64,000 nt of DNA from SKPT01 sp040905445 (GCA_040905445.1 JBBDRN010000039.1:27359-91358); one strand, 5' to 3'. Positions 9,016-18,020 are shown, counted from the stretch's first letter. The notes: generated by a model not told the origin, from the letters alone. Translations and numbers: made by a program.

Positions 9016-9044
9016 CACCCGCGACGAATGAGTTGAAGGCCTCT

Positions 9045-9104
9045 AGGGTCCGCTGTGTGGACTTGCGCGCTCGCTGCCGTGCGAAGCTCCGCACAGCGGA
9101 CCCT
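9045..9104. repeat. GGGTCCGC inverted pair, copy 2
   Basis: AGGGTCCGCTGTG and its exact complement CACAGCGGACCCT flank a 34-bp spacer, giving a strong stem 15 bp downstream of the sigma-54 regulator gene stop. Confidence 0.85.
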
Positions 9105-9118
9105 GCGAGCAGCCTCCG

Positions 9119-10732
9119 TCACCCCGGCTCGTCCAGGCGGTACTGCTTGATCTTCTTGTACAGCGTCGTGCGGTTGATGTTGAGCTGCCGGGCCGTCTCC
9201 TGCCGGTTCCACTCGTTGGCGTTGAGCGCCGCGAGAATGATCTGCCGCTCCGGCTCGCGCAGCGCCTCGTCCAGCGGCGTCGCCGTCCACCCGTCCACCA
9301 GCGCCGGCACGCTGATGCTCCCCCCGCGCTTGTTGCCGGTCTGGGCCGCGGGCTCACCGGCCCGCGCCGTCGTGCCCACCTCGCCGGTGCGCACCGCCTC
9401 GGGCAGGTCCTCGACGCGGATCACCGGCCCCTTGCTCAGCACCACCGCCCGCTCCACGACGTTCTCGAGCTCGCGCACGTTGCCCGGCCAACCATACGCC
9501 CGCAGCGCCGCCAGCGCATCGTTGTCGAGCTGCCGCTGCCGGTTCATCTCCTTGCAGTACCGCTCCAGGAAGTGCTCGGCCAGCAGGGCGATGTCACCCT
9601 GGCGCTGCCGCAGCGGCGGCATGTGGATGTTCACCACGTTGATCCGGTAGTACAGGTCCTCCCGGAAGACGCCGCGCTCGACGAGCTCGTGCAGGTCGCA
9701 GTTGGCCGCGAGCACGAAACGCACATCCACGTGCACCGTCTGCGCCGACCCGACCGGCTCGAACGCCCGCTCCTGCAGCACACGCAGCAGCTTGAGCTGC
9801 AGCGCCGGCGTCGCGGAGTTGATCTCGTCGATGAAGAGCGTCCCGCCGTCCGCGGCGACGATCTTGCCCGGCTTGTCGTAGTCCGCGCCGGTGAACGCGC
9901 CGCGCACGTGGCCGAACAACTCGCTCTCGAGCAGCGTCTCCGGAATCGACCCGCACGAGAACGTCACGAACGGCCCCCCCCCACCACTCGCCCCGCCACT
10001 CGCCCCGCCACTCGCCCCACCGCCACCGCCACTTGTCCCGCCGCCCGTTTCGCCGTCCGTTGCACTGCCGCGCCCCCCGTGCCCCCGCTCCCGCGCCGGC
10101 GGCGCATCGCTGCCGGGGCCCGCCAGCCGCCCCGTGCCCCGTGGGCTCAGCGTATGCACCGCCCGCGCGACCATCGTCTTGCCTGTCCCCGAGTCCCCGG
10201 TGATCAGCACCGTCGTCTTCGTCGGCGCGACCGCCTCGACCAGGTCGTAGACGCGCTGCATCCGGTGGTCCGCGCCGACGAGGTTCGCGAGCCCGAAGCG
10301 TTCCGAGAGCTGGCTGCGCAGCGTCTGGTTCTCCGCCACGAGGACGTGCTGGTTGAGCGCCCGCCCGACCGCCAGGCGCAGCTCGTCATGCACGATCGGC
10401 TTGGTCAGGTAGTCGGCCGCGCCGAGACGAATCGCCTCCACCGCCGACTCGATCTTCCCGAAGTCGGTGATCGCGATCGGCACGAGCGACGGGTGGCGCT
10501 TGCGCAGCGTGCGCAGCGTCTCCATGCCGTCGCTGCGCGGCATGTTGAGATCGAGCACGACGATGCCGAACCCGCCCCCGCTGCTGTTGCCGCCGCCTTC
10601 GAGCGCGGCCAGAGCCTCGGCGGCGTCATGAGCCGTCGCCGTCGCATACCCCGCCTCGGCGAGGAAGTCCGCGAGGCTCTCCGCCACGATCGGGTCGTCG
10701 TCCACGATCAGGATGCGTGCCTGCTCAACCAT
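9119..10732 (-). CDS. NtrC-family sigma-54 response regulator
   Basis: 537 residues. The receiver domain (1-125) has the acidic pocket DDD at 11-13, phospho-acceptor Asp61 and Lys111. The AAA+ domain has Walker A GDSGTGKT (179-186), the sigma-54 contact loop GAFTGA (278-283) and Walker B FIDE (300-303). A Fis-type helix-turn-helix ends the protein (RQETARQLNINRTTLYKKIK). It should activate sigma-54 promoters when phosphorylated. No histidine kinase is adjacent, so its partner is elsewhere. A 55-residue low-complexity insert (about 199-253, Gly/Ser/Ala-rich) follows the Walker A helix where NtrC proteins have only a few residues; it would sit on the surface. Confidence 0.93.
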   Translation of the reverse strand: MVEQARILIVDDDPIVAESLADFLAEAGYATATAHDAAEALAALEGGGNSSGGGFGIVVLDLNMPRSDGMETLRTLRKRHPSLVPIAITDFGKIESAVEAIRLGAADYLTKPIVHDELRLAVGRALNQHVLVAENQTLRSQLSERFGLANLVGADHRMQRVYDLVEAVAPTKTTVLITGDSGTGKTMVARAVHTLSPRGTGRLAGPGSDAPPARERGHGGRGSATDGETGGGTSGGGGGASGGASGGASGGGGPFVTFSCGSIPETLLESELFGHVRGAFTGADYDKPGKIVAADGGTLFIDEINSATPALQLKLLRVLQERAFEPVGSAQTVHVDVRFVLAANCDLHELVERGVFREDLYYRINVVNIHMPPLRQRQGDIALLAEHFLERYCKEMNRQRQLDNDALAALRAYGWPGNVRELENVVERAVVLSKGPVIRVEDLPEAVRTGEVGTTARAGEPAAQTGNKRGGSISVPALVDGWTATPLDEALREPERQIILAALNANEWNRQETARQLNINRTTLYKKIKQYRLDEPG

Positions 10733-10867
10733 GTCCGATAAGCCTTCTCCATCCACCACGGCGCCCGCCGCGCGCGTGTTGCCCCCCGGCAACGCCTCCA
10801 CTGGCTTATCGGCACATCACCCGGCCGCGTTGAAAACATGTCGGTCCCCGGCAACACGCCCGCAGCG

Positions 10868-11590
10868 TCACCCCTGCACCGCGGCGATCGCCTGCTCGAT
10901 CGTGAAGGCGTCCTCGTAGAGCGCCCGGCCCACGATGACGCCCTGCAGCGGAAGCTCCCGCAGCGCCTGCAGGTGCTCGACGCGCCCGACGCCGCCGGAG
11001 GACACCACGCCGACGCGCGTCGCCTCGGCCACCTGCCGGGTCGCGTCGACGTTGGGCCCGGCGAGCGTGCCGTCGGTCGCGATGTCGGTGTACACGATCG
11101 CCGCCAGCGGCCAATCGGTGACGCGCTCCGCCACCGCGACCGCGCTCATTTCAGTCGTCTGCTCCCACCCGGCGACGGCGAGCATGCCCTGACGCGCGTC
11201 GAGCCCGAGCACCAGCCGGTCCCGGTAGCCGGACTTGTGCGCCAGCTCGCGGAACCAGCCCCAGTTCCGCAGCGCGGCCGTGCCGAGGATCACGCGCTCG
11301 ACGCCCGCGGCCAGGAGCTGATCGACCGCCGCCTCGTCGCGCACGCCGCCGCCCACCTCCACACGGAGCCCGGTGTCGCGGCAGATGCGCTCGATGACCG
11401 GCAGGTGCTCAACTTGGCCCGACCGCGCCCCGTCGAGATCGACCAGGTGCAGCCAGGTCGCGCCCGCCTGCTCAAAGCGGCGGGCCTGGTCAAGCGGGTC
11501 GGCGGCGTACGTCGTCTGCTGGGCGTAGTCGCCCTGACGCAGGCGGACGACCCGGCCGTCGCGCAGGTCAATGGAGGGGAAAAGGTGCAT
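10868..11590 (-). CDS. hisA: HisA, ProFAR isomerase
   Basis: 240 residues, a complete (beta/alpha)8 barrel. SIDLRDGRVVRL holds catalytic Asp8, VEVGGGVRD and VYTDIATDGT carry the phosphate loop and second catalytic Asp, and SSGGVGRVEHL the C-terminal phosphate site. It performs the Amadori rearrangement of ProFAR in histidine synthesis. No other his genes are near, and it could be the bifunctional PriA type, but PriA-specific features cannot be judged. A TACACT hexamer ends a few bases before the ATG, hinting at a short or absent leader. Confidence 0.92.
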   Translation of the reverse strand: MHLFPSIDLRDGRVVRLRQGDYAQQTTYAADPLDQARRFEQAGATWLHLVDLDGARSGQVEHLPVIERICRDTGLRVEVGGGVRDEAAVDQLLAAGVERVILGTAALRNWGWFRELAHKSGYRDRLVLGLDARQGMLAVAGWEQTTEMSAVAVAERVTDWPLAAIVYTDIATDGTLAGPNVDATRQVAEATRVGVVSSGGVGRVEHLQALRELPLQGVIVGRALYEDAFTIEQAIAAVQG

Positions 11591-11684
11591 CCCAGCAGTG
11601 TAGTGGATCGGCCGCCCACCTCCCCGGCCCCCGCCCCGCCTGCCGCCGGTACAATCGCCCCATTCACCGATGAAAGGGCTCCAC

Positions 11685-14600
11685 ATGGACCGCCACGCGT
11701 TTCGTGACCCCGCCAAGGCCTACCGCGGCGTCACCCTCTGGATGCTCAACGACGCCCTCGACGTCCACGAAATCGCCCGCCAGCTCGACGGCCTGCACGC
11801 CGCCGGCTTCGGCGCGATGATCGGACGCACGTTCAACGGCCTGCGCACCGAGTACCTCAGCGAGGACTGGATGCGCATCATCGACACCATCATCCAGGGC
11901 GCGTCGAAGCACGATATGAAGGTCTGGCTCCAGGCGGGGTACATGCCCAGCGCCGTGCCCGACCTTGACCCCGCCGTCGCCCACCAGGGCCTCGCCCTGC
12001 GCAGCGCATCGGACCCGCCCCACGACGCCGAGCTGCGCGTCCTCGCCGAGCACGACGGCAACCTCATCACCCTCCGCAAAATGACCAGCGTCCTCGACCT
12101 GCTCAACAAGGACGCCGTCAAGCGCTACCTCGACAAGGCCTACATCGAAACCTGGCAGCCGCGCTTCGGCCACGAGTTCGGCAAGACGGTCGAGGCCGTC
12201 TGGGTCGACGAGCCCCACTTCCGCCCCCCACTCGTGCCCTGGTCCGACCGGTTGCCCGACGCGTTCCGCGAGCAGTGGGGCTACGACATCGCCGACCACG
12301 TCACGTCGCTGCTGCTGCCCGTCGGCGACCACCACAAAATCCGCCACCACTTCTGGCGCACCGTCCTCGGCCTGTTCGTCGAAGGCTACTTCGAGCCCGT
12401 CGGCCAGTGGTCACGCGAGAACAACGTCAAGTTCGCTGGCCACCTCATGGGCGAAGACACGCTCAACAACCAGGTCGCCTGGACCGGCGCCACCATGCCC
12501 TGCTACGAACCGATGCAACTGCCCGGCATCGACCACCTGACCATGAGCCTCTACTGGCCGGCGCGCAAAAAGTTCATCCTCACGCCCAAGCAGTGTGCCT
12601 CCGTCGCCAATCAGCTCGGCACCGAAGAAATCCTCGCGGAGATGTTCGGCGTCAGCTCGCAGGGAATCACCTTCGAAAACCGCAAAGAGATCGCCAACTG
12701 GATGGCCGCGCTCGGCATCAACTACCGCTGCTACCACGGCTCGTTCTACTCCCTCCGCGGCCGGCGCAAGCGCATCTACGTTCCCCACCTCTCCCATCAG
12801 CAGCCATGGTGGGACGACAACCACTTGGAGGCCGACTACTTCGCCCGCGTCTCCTACGCCCTGCGCCGCGGCCAAACCATCGCCGACGTGCTCGTCCTGC
12901 ACCCGATCGAGTCCGCCTACTGCCTCTACGATCCGACGTCCATGCACCGCCCACACGACCGCTCCACCGAGCGCAGCGACGTCCGCGACATGGACGACCG
13001 CCTCGTCCAGCTCTGCGACAACCTGCTGTCGATCCAGCGCGACTTCGAGTTCGGCGACGAGACGCTCATCGGCAAGCACGGCCGCGTCGAAAGGGGCACG
13101 CTGGACGTCGGCCGCGCCGCTTACCGCGTCGTCATCCTCCCCGACATGCTCACCATCCGCCGCTCCACGCTCGACCTGCTCGAGCGCTTCGTCGAGGTCG
13201 GCGGCACCGTCCTCGCCGCGGGCGCGCTGCCCGAGCGCATCGACGGCGAGGCCAGCGACGACGCGCAAGCACTCGCCAGCCTCGCCCAGCGCGTGCACAA
13301 TGACCCCGCCGCCCTGCGCGCCGCCCTCGACGAGCGCGTCCCCGCCGACGTCACCGTGCGCAGCGGGGGCAGCGCGCAAGACGCGGCCCACGTCTGGGTC
13401 CATGGCCGGGCCGTCGACGACCAGCGCATCTACTTCATCACCAACACCAGCCGCGACGACGCCGTCACGGTCGACATCGGCTTCGCCCGCGCCGGCCGCC
13501 TCGAAGCCTGGGATCTCGCCACGGCCAACATCACCGACGCGCCTCAAACCCCAGGCTCCACCGCCGGCGTCACCACGCGCCTCGACCTCGCCCCGCTCGA
13601 CTCGCGCCTCATCGTTCTGCACGAAAACGACGCCCCGCTCGACATCGCCCCCACCACCTGGCGCGAGACCCGCGCCGTCACCCTCCCCGCCGCCGGCCGC
13701 ATCGAGCCCAACGCGCCCAACGCGCTGACGCTCGACTTCGCCCGCTACCGCAAGGGGGGCGCCGACTGGAGCGAGCCGGTACCCATGATGCAGGTGCAGG
13801 ACGACCTGCAGCGCGATCGCTACACCGGCCCCGTCACGCTCGAGTACCGCTTCACCGCCGACCACGTCCCGGACGATCTTCGCGTCGTCATTGAGGACGC
13901 CGCCGAGTTCGCCATCCGCGTCAACGGCCAGACGATCACCGCGCCTCCCACGCCCACCGCCGCAGCGCCACCCGACTACATCGACCACAGCTTCCACCCC
14001 GTCCCCATCGCTGCCGCCGCCCGCGTCGGCGAAAACATCATTGAGCTCACGCGCGACTTCACCCCCCTGCCCGAGGCCCGCTTCGCGCTGGCCAAGCTCT
14101 TCGAAAACCAGCAGGGCACGGAGCTCGAGTCCATCTACGTCATCGGCTCGTTCGCCGTCCGCGCCGCCATCTCCAGCGCCGAGCCCCGCCGCGGCTGCGT
14201 CCGCCATCGCCCCGACTTCGTCCTCGATAAACCGCGCGGCGTCGGCGACGGCGACTTCACCAGCGCCGGCTACCCCTTCTACGCCGGCCGCATCCGCTTC
14301 ACGCGCACCATCAACCTCACCGCCTCCGACGACGGCGAGCGCGTCGTCCTCGAGCTCGCGTCACTCAATGCCGCCCTCGTCAAGGTCCGCGTCAACGGCA
14401 CGCCCGCCGGCGCCATCTGCTGGCCCCCCTACGAGCTCGACATCACCCGCCTCGTCCGCGAGGGCGACAACACCATCGAACTGGAGCTCGTCTCCACCCT
14501 GCGCAACCTGCTCGGCCCGCACCACCGCGCGGCCGGCGAACCCGACAACACCTGGCACACGGCCTTCCTCCCCGGCGGCGACCCCAAGCTCCGGGAACAC

Positions 14601-14756
14601 CCCGAAGAAAGCTCCGGCTGGACCAACGACTACTTCAGCACCCACTTCGGCCTCCGCGGCCCCACGCGCATCAAGTACATGCAGCCGAGCGAAGAAAACC
14701 ACCGAGGCACAGAGACACGGAGAAGAGAAGAGACGGTCGGAACCACCGATGCATGA
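11685..14756 (+). CDS. GH106-like large glycoside hydrolase
   Basis: 1023 residues. The ATG at 11685 follows GAAAGGG; a TACAAT hexamer at 11650 could be the -10. The N-terminal region (AYRGVTLWMLNDALDVHEI, RTEYLSEDWMRIIDTI, EAVWVDEPHF) matches the TIM-barrel family of alpha-L-rhamnosidase-like hydrolases (GH106 and relatives), followed by beta-sandwich domains (YFTADHVPDDLRV, YAGRIRFTRTI). No signal peptide is evident, suggesting cytoplasmic or unconventional location. The neighbouring sulfatase suggests a sulfated rhamnose- or fucose-rich substrate (inference). The last 20 or so residues (NHRGTETRRREE onward) are encoded by a dispersed repeat word, so the ancestral stop was probably near 14690. 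Confidence 0.8.
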   Translation: MDRHAFRDPAKAYRGVTLWMLNDALDVHEIARQLDGLHAAGFGAMIGRTFNGLRTEYLSEDWMRIIDTIIQGASKHDMKVWLQAGYMPSAVPDLDPAVAHQGLALRSASDPPHDAELRVLAEHDGNLITLRKMTSVLDLLNKDAVKRYLDKAYIETWQPRFGHEFGKTVEAVWVDEPHFRPPLVPWSDRLPDAFREQWGYDIADHVTSLLLPVGDHHKIRHHFWRTVLGLFVEGYFEPVGQWSRENNVKFAGHLMGEDTLNNQVAWTGATMPCYEPMQLPGIDHLTMSLYWPARKKFILTPKQCASVANQLGTEEILAEMFGVSSQGITFENRKEIANWMAALGINYRCYHGSFYSLRGRRKRIYVPHLSHQQPWWDDNHLEADYFARVSYALRRGQTIADVLVLHPIESAYCLYDPTSMHRPHDRSTERSDVRDMDDRLVQLCDNLLSIQRDFEFGDETLIGKHGRVERGTLDVGRAAYRVVILPDMLTIRRSTLDLLERFVEVGGTVLAAGALPERIDGEASDDAQALASLAQRVHNDPAALRAALDERVPADVTVRSGGSAQDAAHVWVHGRAVDDQRIYFITNTSRDDAVTVDIGFARAGRLEAWDLATANITDAPQTPGSTAGVTTRLDLAPLDSRLIVLHENDAPLDIAPTTWRETRAVTLPAAGRIEPNAPNALTLDFARYRKGGADWSEPVPMMQVQDDLQRDRYTGPVTLEYRFTADHVPDDLRVVIEDAAEFAIRVNGQTITAPPTPTAAAPPDYIDHSFHPVPIAAAARVGENIIELTRDFTPLPEARFALAKLFENQQGTELESIYVIGSFAVRAAISSAEPRRGCVRHRPDFVLDKPRGVGDGDFTSAGYPFYAGRIRFTRTINLTASDDGERVVLELASLNAALVKVRVNGTPAGAICWPPYELDITRLVREGDNTIELELVSTLRNLLGPHHRAAGEPDNTWHTAFLPGGDPKLREHPEESSGWTNDYFSTHFGLRGPTRIKYMQPSEENHRGTETRRREETVGTTDA
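14697..14725. repeat. GAGGCACAGAGACACGG repeat word inside coding end
   Basis: The word CCACCGAGGCACAGAGACAC lies in frame at the 3' end of the glycosidase gene, giving the tail NHRGTETRR. I know this word as a frequent intergenic repeat in planctomycete-type genomes. A related inverted piece (CTCCGCGTCTCTGTCGCTG) lies in the start region of the HEAT-repeat gene near 35140-35157. Confidence 0.65.
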
Positions 14757-14785
14757 AGATGCACACTGATAACGTGGAAGCGGAG

Positions 14786-14828
14786 CTGCCTGAACTGCCC
14801 CCTGCAGTCTGCCCCCTGCCCCCTGCTT
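14786..14828. repeat. CTGCCCC word repeat
   Basis: Four imperfect copies of CTGCCCCCTGC fill the gap just before the sulfatase start, leaving no room for a normal ribosome-binding site. Confidence 0.7.
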
Positions 14829-14829
14829 T

Positions 14830-16305
14830 ATGCCCACCCACCCCAACATCCTCTTCCTTCTCACCGACCAGATGCAGGGCCGCGTCCTCGAGCCAGGCCA
14901 CCCCTGCCTCACGCCCAACCTCGACCGCCTCGTCGGCCGCGGCGTGCGCATCACCCGCGCCTACACACCCAACGCCGTCTGCTCGCCGGCGCGCGCGTCG
15001 CTGATGACCGGCCGCCTGCCGCACAGCCACAACGTCCTCGACATCACCCACGGCGCAGACGACGACCAGCACGTCCTGCGCACCAGCCTCCCCCACTTCG
15101 CCCAGCACCTCCAGGCCGCCGGCTACCGCACCGGCTACTTCGGCAAGTGGCACGTCGAACGCACCGACGCCCTGGACAACTTCGGCTGGCAGGACCACGC
15201 CCTCGAGCGCTCGCCCCGCTACAACGCCGTCGCCGACGAGCTCGCCCACAAAGCCGGGACCGGTGGTCCCGGTTCCCCCTCCCTCCCCCAGCGCCACGTC
15301 GAGCAGCCGGCTGGCTACAAGCGCTCGCTGCTCTACGCCGTCACCAACCGCCCCGCCTTCGCGCGCCCCGCCGGCGTCAACGTCGAGCTCGCCCACCACT
15401 TCCTCACCGAGCACCTCGCCGGCGACGCCCCTTGGTGCTGCTGCGTCAGCGTCATCGAGCCCCACGACCCCTTCGTCGCCAGCCACACGTCCTACGACAA
15501 GTACGACGTCGACGCCATCGACCTGCCCGCCAACTTCGCCGACACACTCGCCGACAAGCCTGGCCTCTACCGCAAAGCCGCCCGCGCCTGGCACGACCTC
15601 ACCGATCACGAAAAACGCCAGGCCATCGCCTGCTACTGGGCCTCCATCACCGATCTCGACGAGCAGTTCGGCCGCCTGCTCGACCTGCTCGAAGAGCGCA
15701 GCGAGCTCGACAACACCCTCGTCGTCCTCACCAGCGACCACGGCGAGCTGCTCGGCGCGCATCAGCTCTATTGCAAGAACACGGGCGCCTTCGAGGAGGC
15801 CTACCACATCCCCATGGTCGTCGCCGGCCCCACCGTCACCCGCGGCCAAGCCGCCGACGCACGCGTGGGCCTGCACGACCTCGCCCCCACCCTCTGCGAG
15901 CTCGCCGGCGCCCAGCCCATGACCAGCAACGAGTCACGCTCCTTCGCCAGCCTGCTGCGCGACCCCGCCACCGAAGCCCCCCACTGGCAAACCGGCTACG
16001 CCGAGTTCTACGGCACACGCTACTACTTCACCCAGCGCATCCTCTGGGACGGCCCGTGGAAGCTCGTCTTCAACGGCTTCGACGAAGACGAGCTCTACAA
16101 CCTCGACGACGACCCCGGCGAAATGCACAACCTCGCCCACCCCCGCCAACCCCGCCACGCCAACCACCCCGCCCACCGCGCCCAGCACGAGCGCATGATG
16201 CGCCTCATCTGGCAGCGCATCAAAGACACCGGCGACCACGCCCTGGCCAACTCGTTCTATCCCGCGATACGCTATGCCATCGTCGGCCCGGACCTCAGCC
16301 CATAA
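14830..16305 (+). CDS. formylglycine-dependent sulfatase
   Basis: 491 residues, alkaline-phosphatase superfamily. N-terminal HPNILFLLTDQMQG holds metal-binding Asp; Cys51 in CSPARASLMTG is the residue converted to formylglycine. Further landmarks are GYFGKWHVE, VIEPHDPF and LTSDHGELLGAH. It hydrolyses sulfate esters; the substrate is unknown, but a glycosidase upstream suggests a sulfated glycan. No signal peptide is obvious. At 15250-15273 a complete copy of a palindromic element found between genes elsewhere is read in frame as KAGTGGPG, between conserved blocks. Confidence 0.93.
   Translation: MPTHPNILFLLTDQMQGRVLEPGHPCLTPNLDRLVGRGVRITRAYTPNAVCSPARASLMTGRLPHSHNVLDITHGADDDQHVLRTSLPHFAQHLQAAGYRTGYFGKWHVERTDALDNFGWQDHALERSPRYNAVADELAHKAGTGGPGSPSLPQRHVEQPAGYKRSLLYAVTNRPAFARPAGVNVELAHHFLTEHLAGDAPWCCCVSVIEPHDPFVASHTSYDKYDVDAIDLPANFADTLADKPGLYRKAARAWHDLTDHEKRQAIACYWASITDLDEQFGRLLDLLEERSELDNTLVVLTSDHGELLGAHQLYCKNTGAFEEAYHIPMVVAGPTVTRGQAADARVGLHDLAPTLCELAGAQPMTSNESRSFASLLRDPATEAPHWQTGYAEFYGTRYYFTQRILWDGPWKLVFNGFDEDELYNLDDDPGEMHNLAHPRQPRHANHPAHRAQHERMMRLIWQRIKDTGDHALANSFYPAIRYAIVGPDLSP
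15250..15273. repeat. CCGGGACC palindrome inside the sulfatase gene
   Basis: AAAGCCGGGACCGGTGGTCC followed by CGG is a near-perfect palindrome centred on ACCGGTGGT. The same sequence occurs between genes at 16301-16328, 52304-52330 and 56817-56844; here it is in frame. Confidence 0.85.
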
Positions 16306-16328
16306 AGCCGGGACCGGTGGTCCCGGTC
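16301..16328. repeat. CCGGGACC palindrome, overlapping the sulfatase stop
   Basis: CATAAAGCCGGGACCGGTGG then TCCCGG: the TAA in this element is the sulfatase stop codon. It can fold as a stable stem right after the gene. A degenerate CCACACGCCACGCC tract follows up to the next start. Confidence 0.85.
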
Positions 16329-16387
16329 CCGCCACAACCACACGCCACGCCACCACCACACGCCCCCCCCACCACTGGACACCCACG

Positions 16388-17269
16388 ATGACCACCGATA
16401 CCCAGTCCATCCCCCTCTGCACCACCCACGCCCCCATCACCGACCTCTTCACCGCCGCGGCCGACACCCGCCACGCCCCCGACCTCCCTGCCGAGCAGGT
16501 CACCACCTACCGCGAGCGCGGCTTCCTCCACCCCGTCGACCTGCTCACGCCCGACCAGATCCAGGCCCTGCGCGACGCGCTCGACCGCATGACTGACCCC
16601 GCCTACCCCCACGCCGAGCACCTCGCCGGCCCGCGCGGCGGCGACACGCCGGTCGTCCACTTCCTCGGCGCCTGGCTCGTCGAGCCGGCCTACCACGACC
16701 TCGTCTTCAACCCCCGCGTCACCACCGCCTGCGCCCAGCTCCTGGGCACCAACCAGGTCCGCTTCCTCCACGACCAGCTCTTCTACAAGCCCCCGCGCCA
16801 CGGCGGCGTCGTCGCCTGGCACCAGGACTACTCCTACTGGAAGCGCACCACGCCACCCGGTCACCTCACCTGCTACATCGCCCTCGACGACACCACGCTC
16901 GACAACGGCTGCATGCAGACCATCCCCGGCTCACACCGCTGGCCTCTGCTCGAGCAGGCCACGCTCATCGGCGACGAGTCCGACATGGACGCCATCAAGG
17001 CCCAACTCACCCCGGACCAGCTCGCCGCCTTTGAGCCCGCGCCCATCGAGCTCAAGGCCGGCCAGTGCTCCTTCCACGACTGCATGACCGTCCACGGCTC
17101 CTACCCCAACCGCTCCGACCGCCCCCGCCGCGGCGTGGTGCTCAACTACATGAAGCCCGACACCCGCTCCGCCACCGACCGCCCCATCATGGGCGGCGCC
17201 GAGCCCGTCCCGCCGGGCGAGATCATCACCGGCGACTACTTCCCGATCGTCATCGACCGCCAGACGTGA
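16388..17269 (+). CDS. phytanoyl-CoA dioxygenase-family protein
   Basis: 293 residues, a non-haem Fe(II)/2-oxoglutarate oxygenase. His145 and Asp147 in WHQDYSYW are the first two iron ligands, His236 in TVHGSYPN the third, and the Arg-rich DRPRRGVV segment binds 2-oxoglutarate. Bacterial relatives hydroxylate varied small molecules, so the substrate is open. It follows the sulfatase on the same strand, 82 bp apart across a palindrome, and probably belongs to the same transcription unit. It overlaps by 20 bp the end of the converging PEP-CTERM gene. Confidence 0.88.
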   Translation: MTTDTQSIPLCTTHAPITDLFTAAADTRHAPDLPAEQVTTYRERGFLHPVDLLTPDQIQALRDALDRMTDPAYPHAEHLAGPRGGDTPVVHFLGAWLVEPAYHDLVFNPRVTTACAQLLGTNQVRFLHDQLFYKPPRHGGVVAWHQDYSYWKRTTPPGHLTCYIALDDTTLDNGCMQTIPGSHRWPLLEQATLIGDESDMDAIKAQLTPDQLAAFEPAPIELKAGQCSFHDCMTVHGSYPNRSDRPRRGVVLNYMKPDTRSATDRPIMGGAEPVPPGEIITGDYFPIVIDRQT

Positions 17270-18020
17270 CTCGCTCCGCACAGCCGCGGCGCCGGCCGAG
17301 CATCGCCGCCGCCGCGCCGAGCGCAAGCAGCGACCCCGCGGCCGGCTCAGGCATGTGCACGTGATTCACCCAACCGGGCGTGATGCGATAGGACGGCTCG
17401 TGGCCGACGAGCCAGCCCGCGTCGTCGGCAGCGCCGACGAGCAGCTCCGGGTGGGGCTGGCCATGGGGCCCGCGCGGGCGGGAGATCGCCCAGCCGGCCG
17501 CCGGGTCCGCGGTCAGCTCATCGTCATAGCCGACCAGCGCGCCGCCCGGCGCGAGGGTGACGACGTCGAGCAGCGTCGCCGCGGCGAGGCGGCTGCGCTG
17601 CGTGGGGTTGTTGAAGAGATTGGCGCGATTGCCGCTGAGCATGGAGCCGGCTTCGAGCAGCATCAGCGTGCGCGGCCCCGCCAGATCGAGCGCCGCCGCC
17701 ATGCCGAGGGCGTCGAGGCTGACCCGCTCGGGCGGCTGCGCTGCCGCATACGACCACGCCTGCCCCGGCCAAGGCTCGGCGGTGAACAGCGTCACCGGGA
17801 CCGTCAGGTCGAGCGTCAACACCGCGAGCACATCGCCCGCCCGGCCCGGCGTGGCGTCCACGACCGCCAGGTCCAAGCTGCGCGCCGGGCCGTCGATCGT
17901 CGTGATCTCCACCGCGTCCGCCACCGGGCCGGCCACGAACACCTCGCTGATGTAGGCGCCGTGGGCGGCCGCTGCAACGAACGGCATCAACAGGCTGAGG
18001 GCGGTGGATCGGACGAGCAT
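17250..18020 (-). CDS. secreted PEP-CTERM protein
   Basis: 256 residues with an N-terminal signal peptide (MLVRSTALSLLMPFVAAAAHGA) and a C-terminal sorting tripartite signal: MPEP, a hydrophobic helix (AAGSLLALGAAAAMLG) and an RRR cluster followed by a short extra tail. Such proteins are recognised by an exosortase and released to the exterior or matrix. The middle (SEVFVAGPVADAVEIT, GNRANLFNN) resembles lamin-tail-like surface domains weakly; function unknown. Exosortase and glycan genes are not in this window. Confidence 0.8.
   Translation of the reverse strand: MLVRSTALSLLMPFVAAAAHGAYISEVFVAGPVADAVEITTIDGPARSLDLAVVDATPGRAGDVLAVLTLDLTVPVTLFTAEPWPGQAWSYAAAQPPERVSLDALGMAAALDLAGPRTLMLLEAGSMLSGNRANLFNNPTQRSRLAAATLLDVVTLAPGGALVGYDDELTADPAAGWAISRPRGPHGQPHPELLVGAADDAGWLVGHEPSYRITPGWVNHVHMPEPAAGSLLALGAAAAMLGRRRGCAERVTSGGR

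Larger units (their letters stand above)
8886..9118. other. convergent intergenic region with three hairpins
   Basis: No gene is seen between the converging genes. The region holds the nested CACTGACAAG hairpins and the GGGTCCGC inverted pair listed separately, which may serve as bidirectional terminators although neither has a U-tract. Confidence 0.6.
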
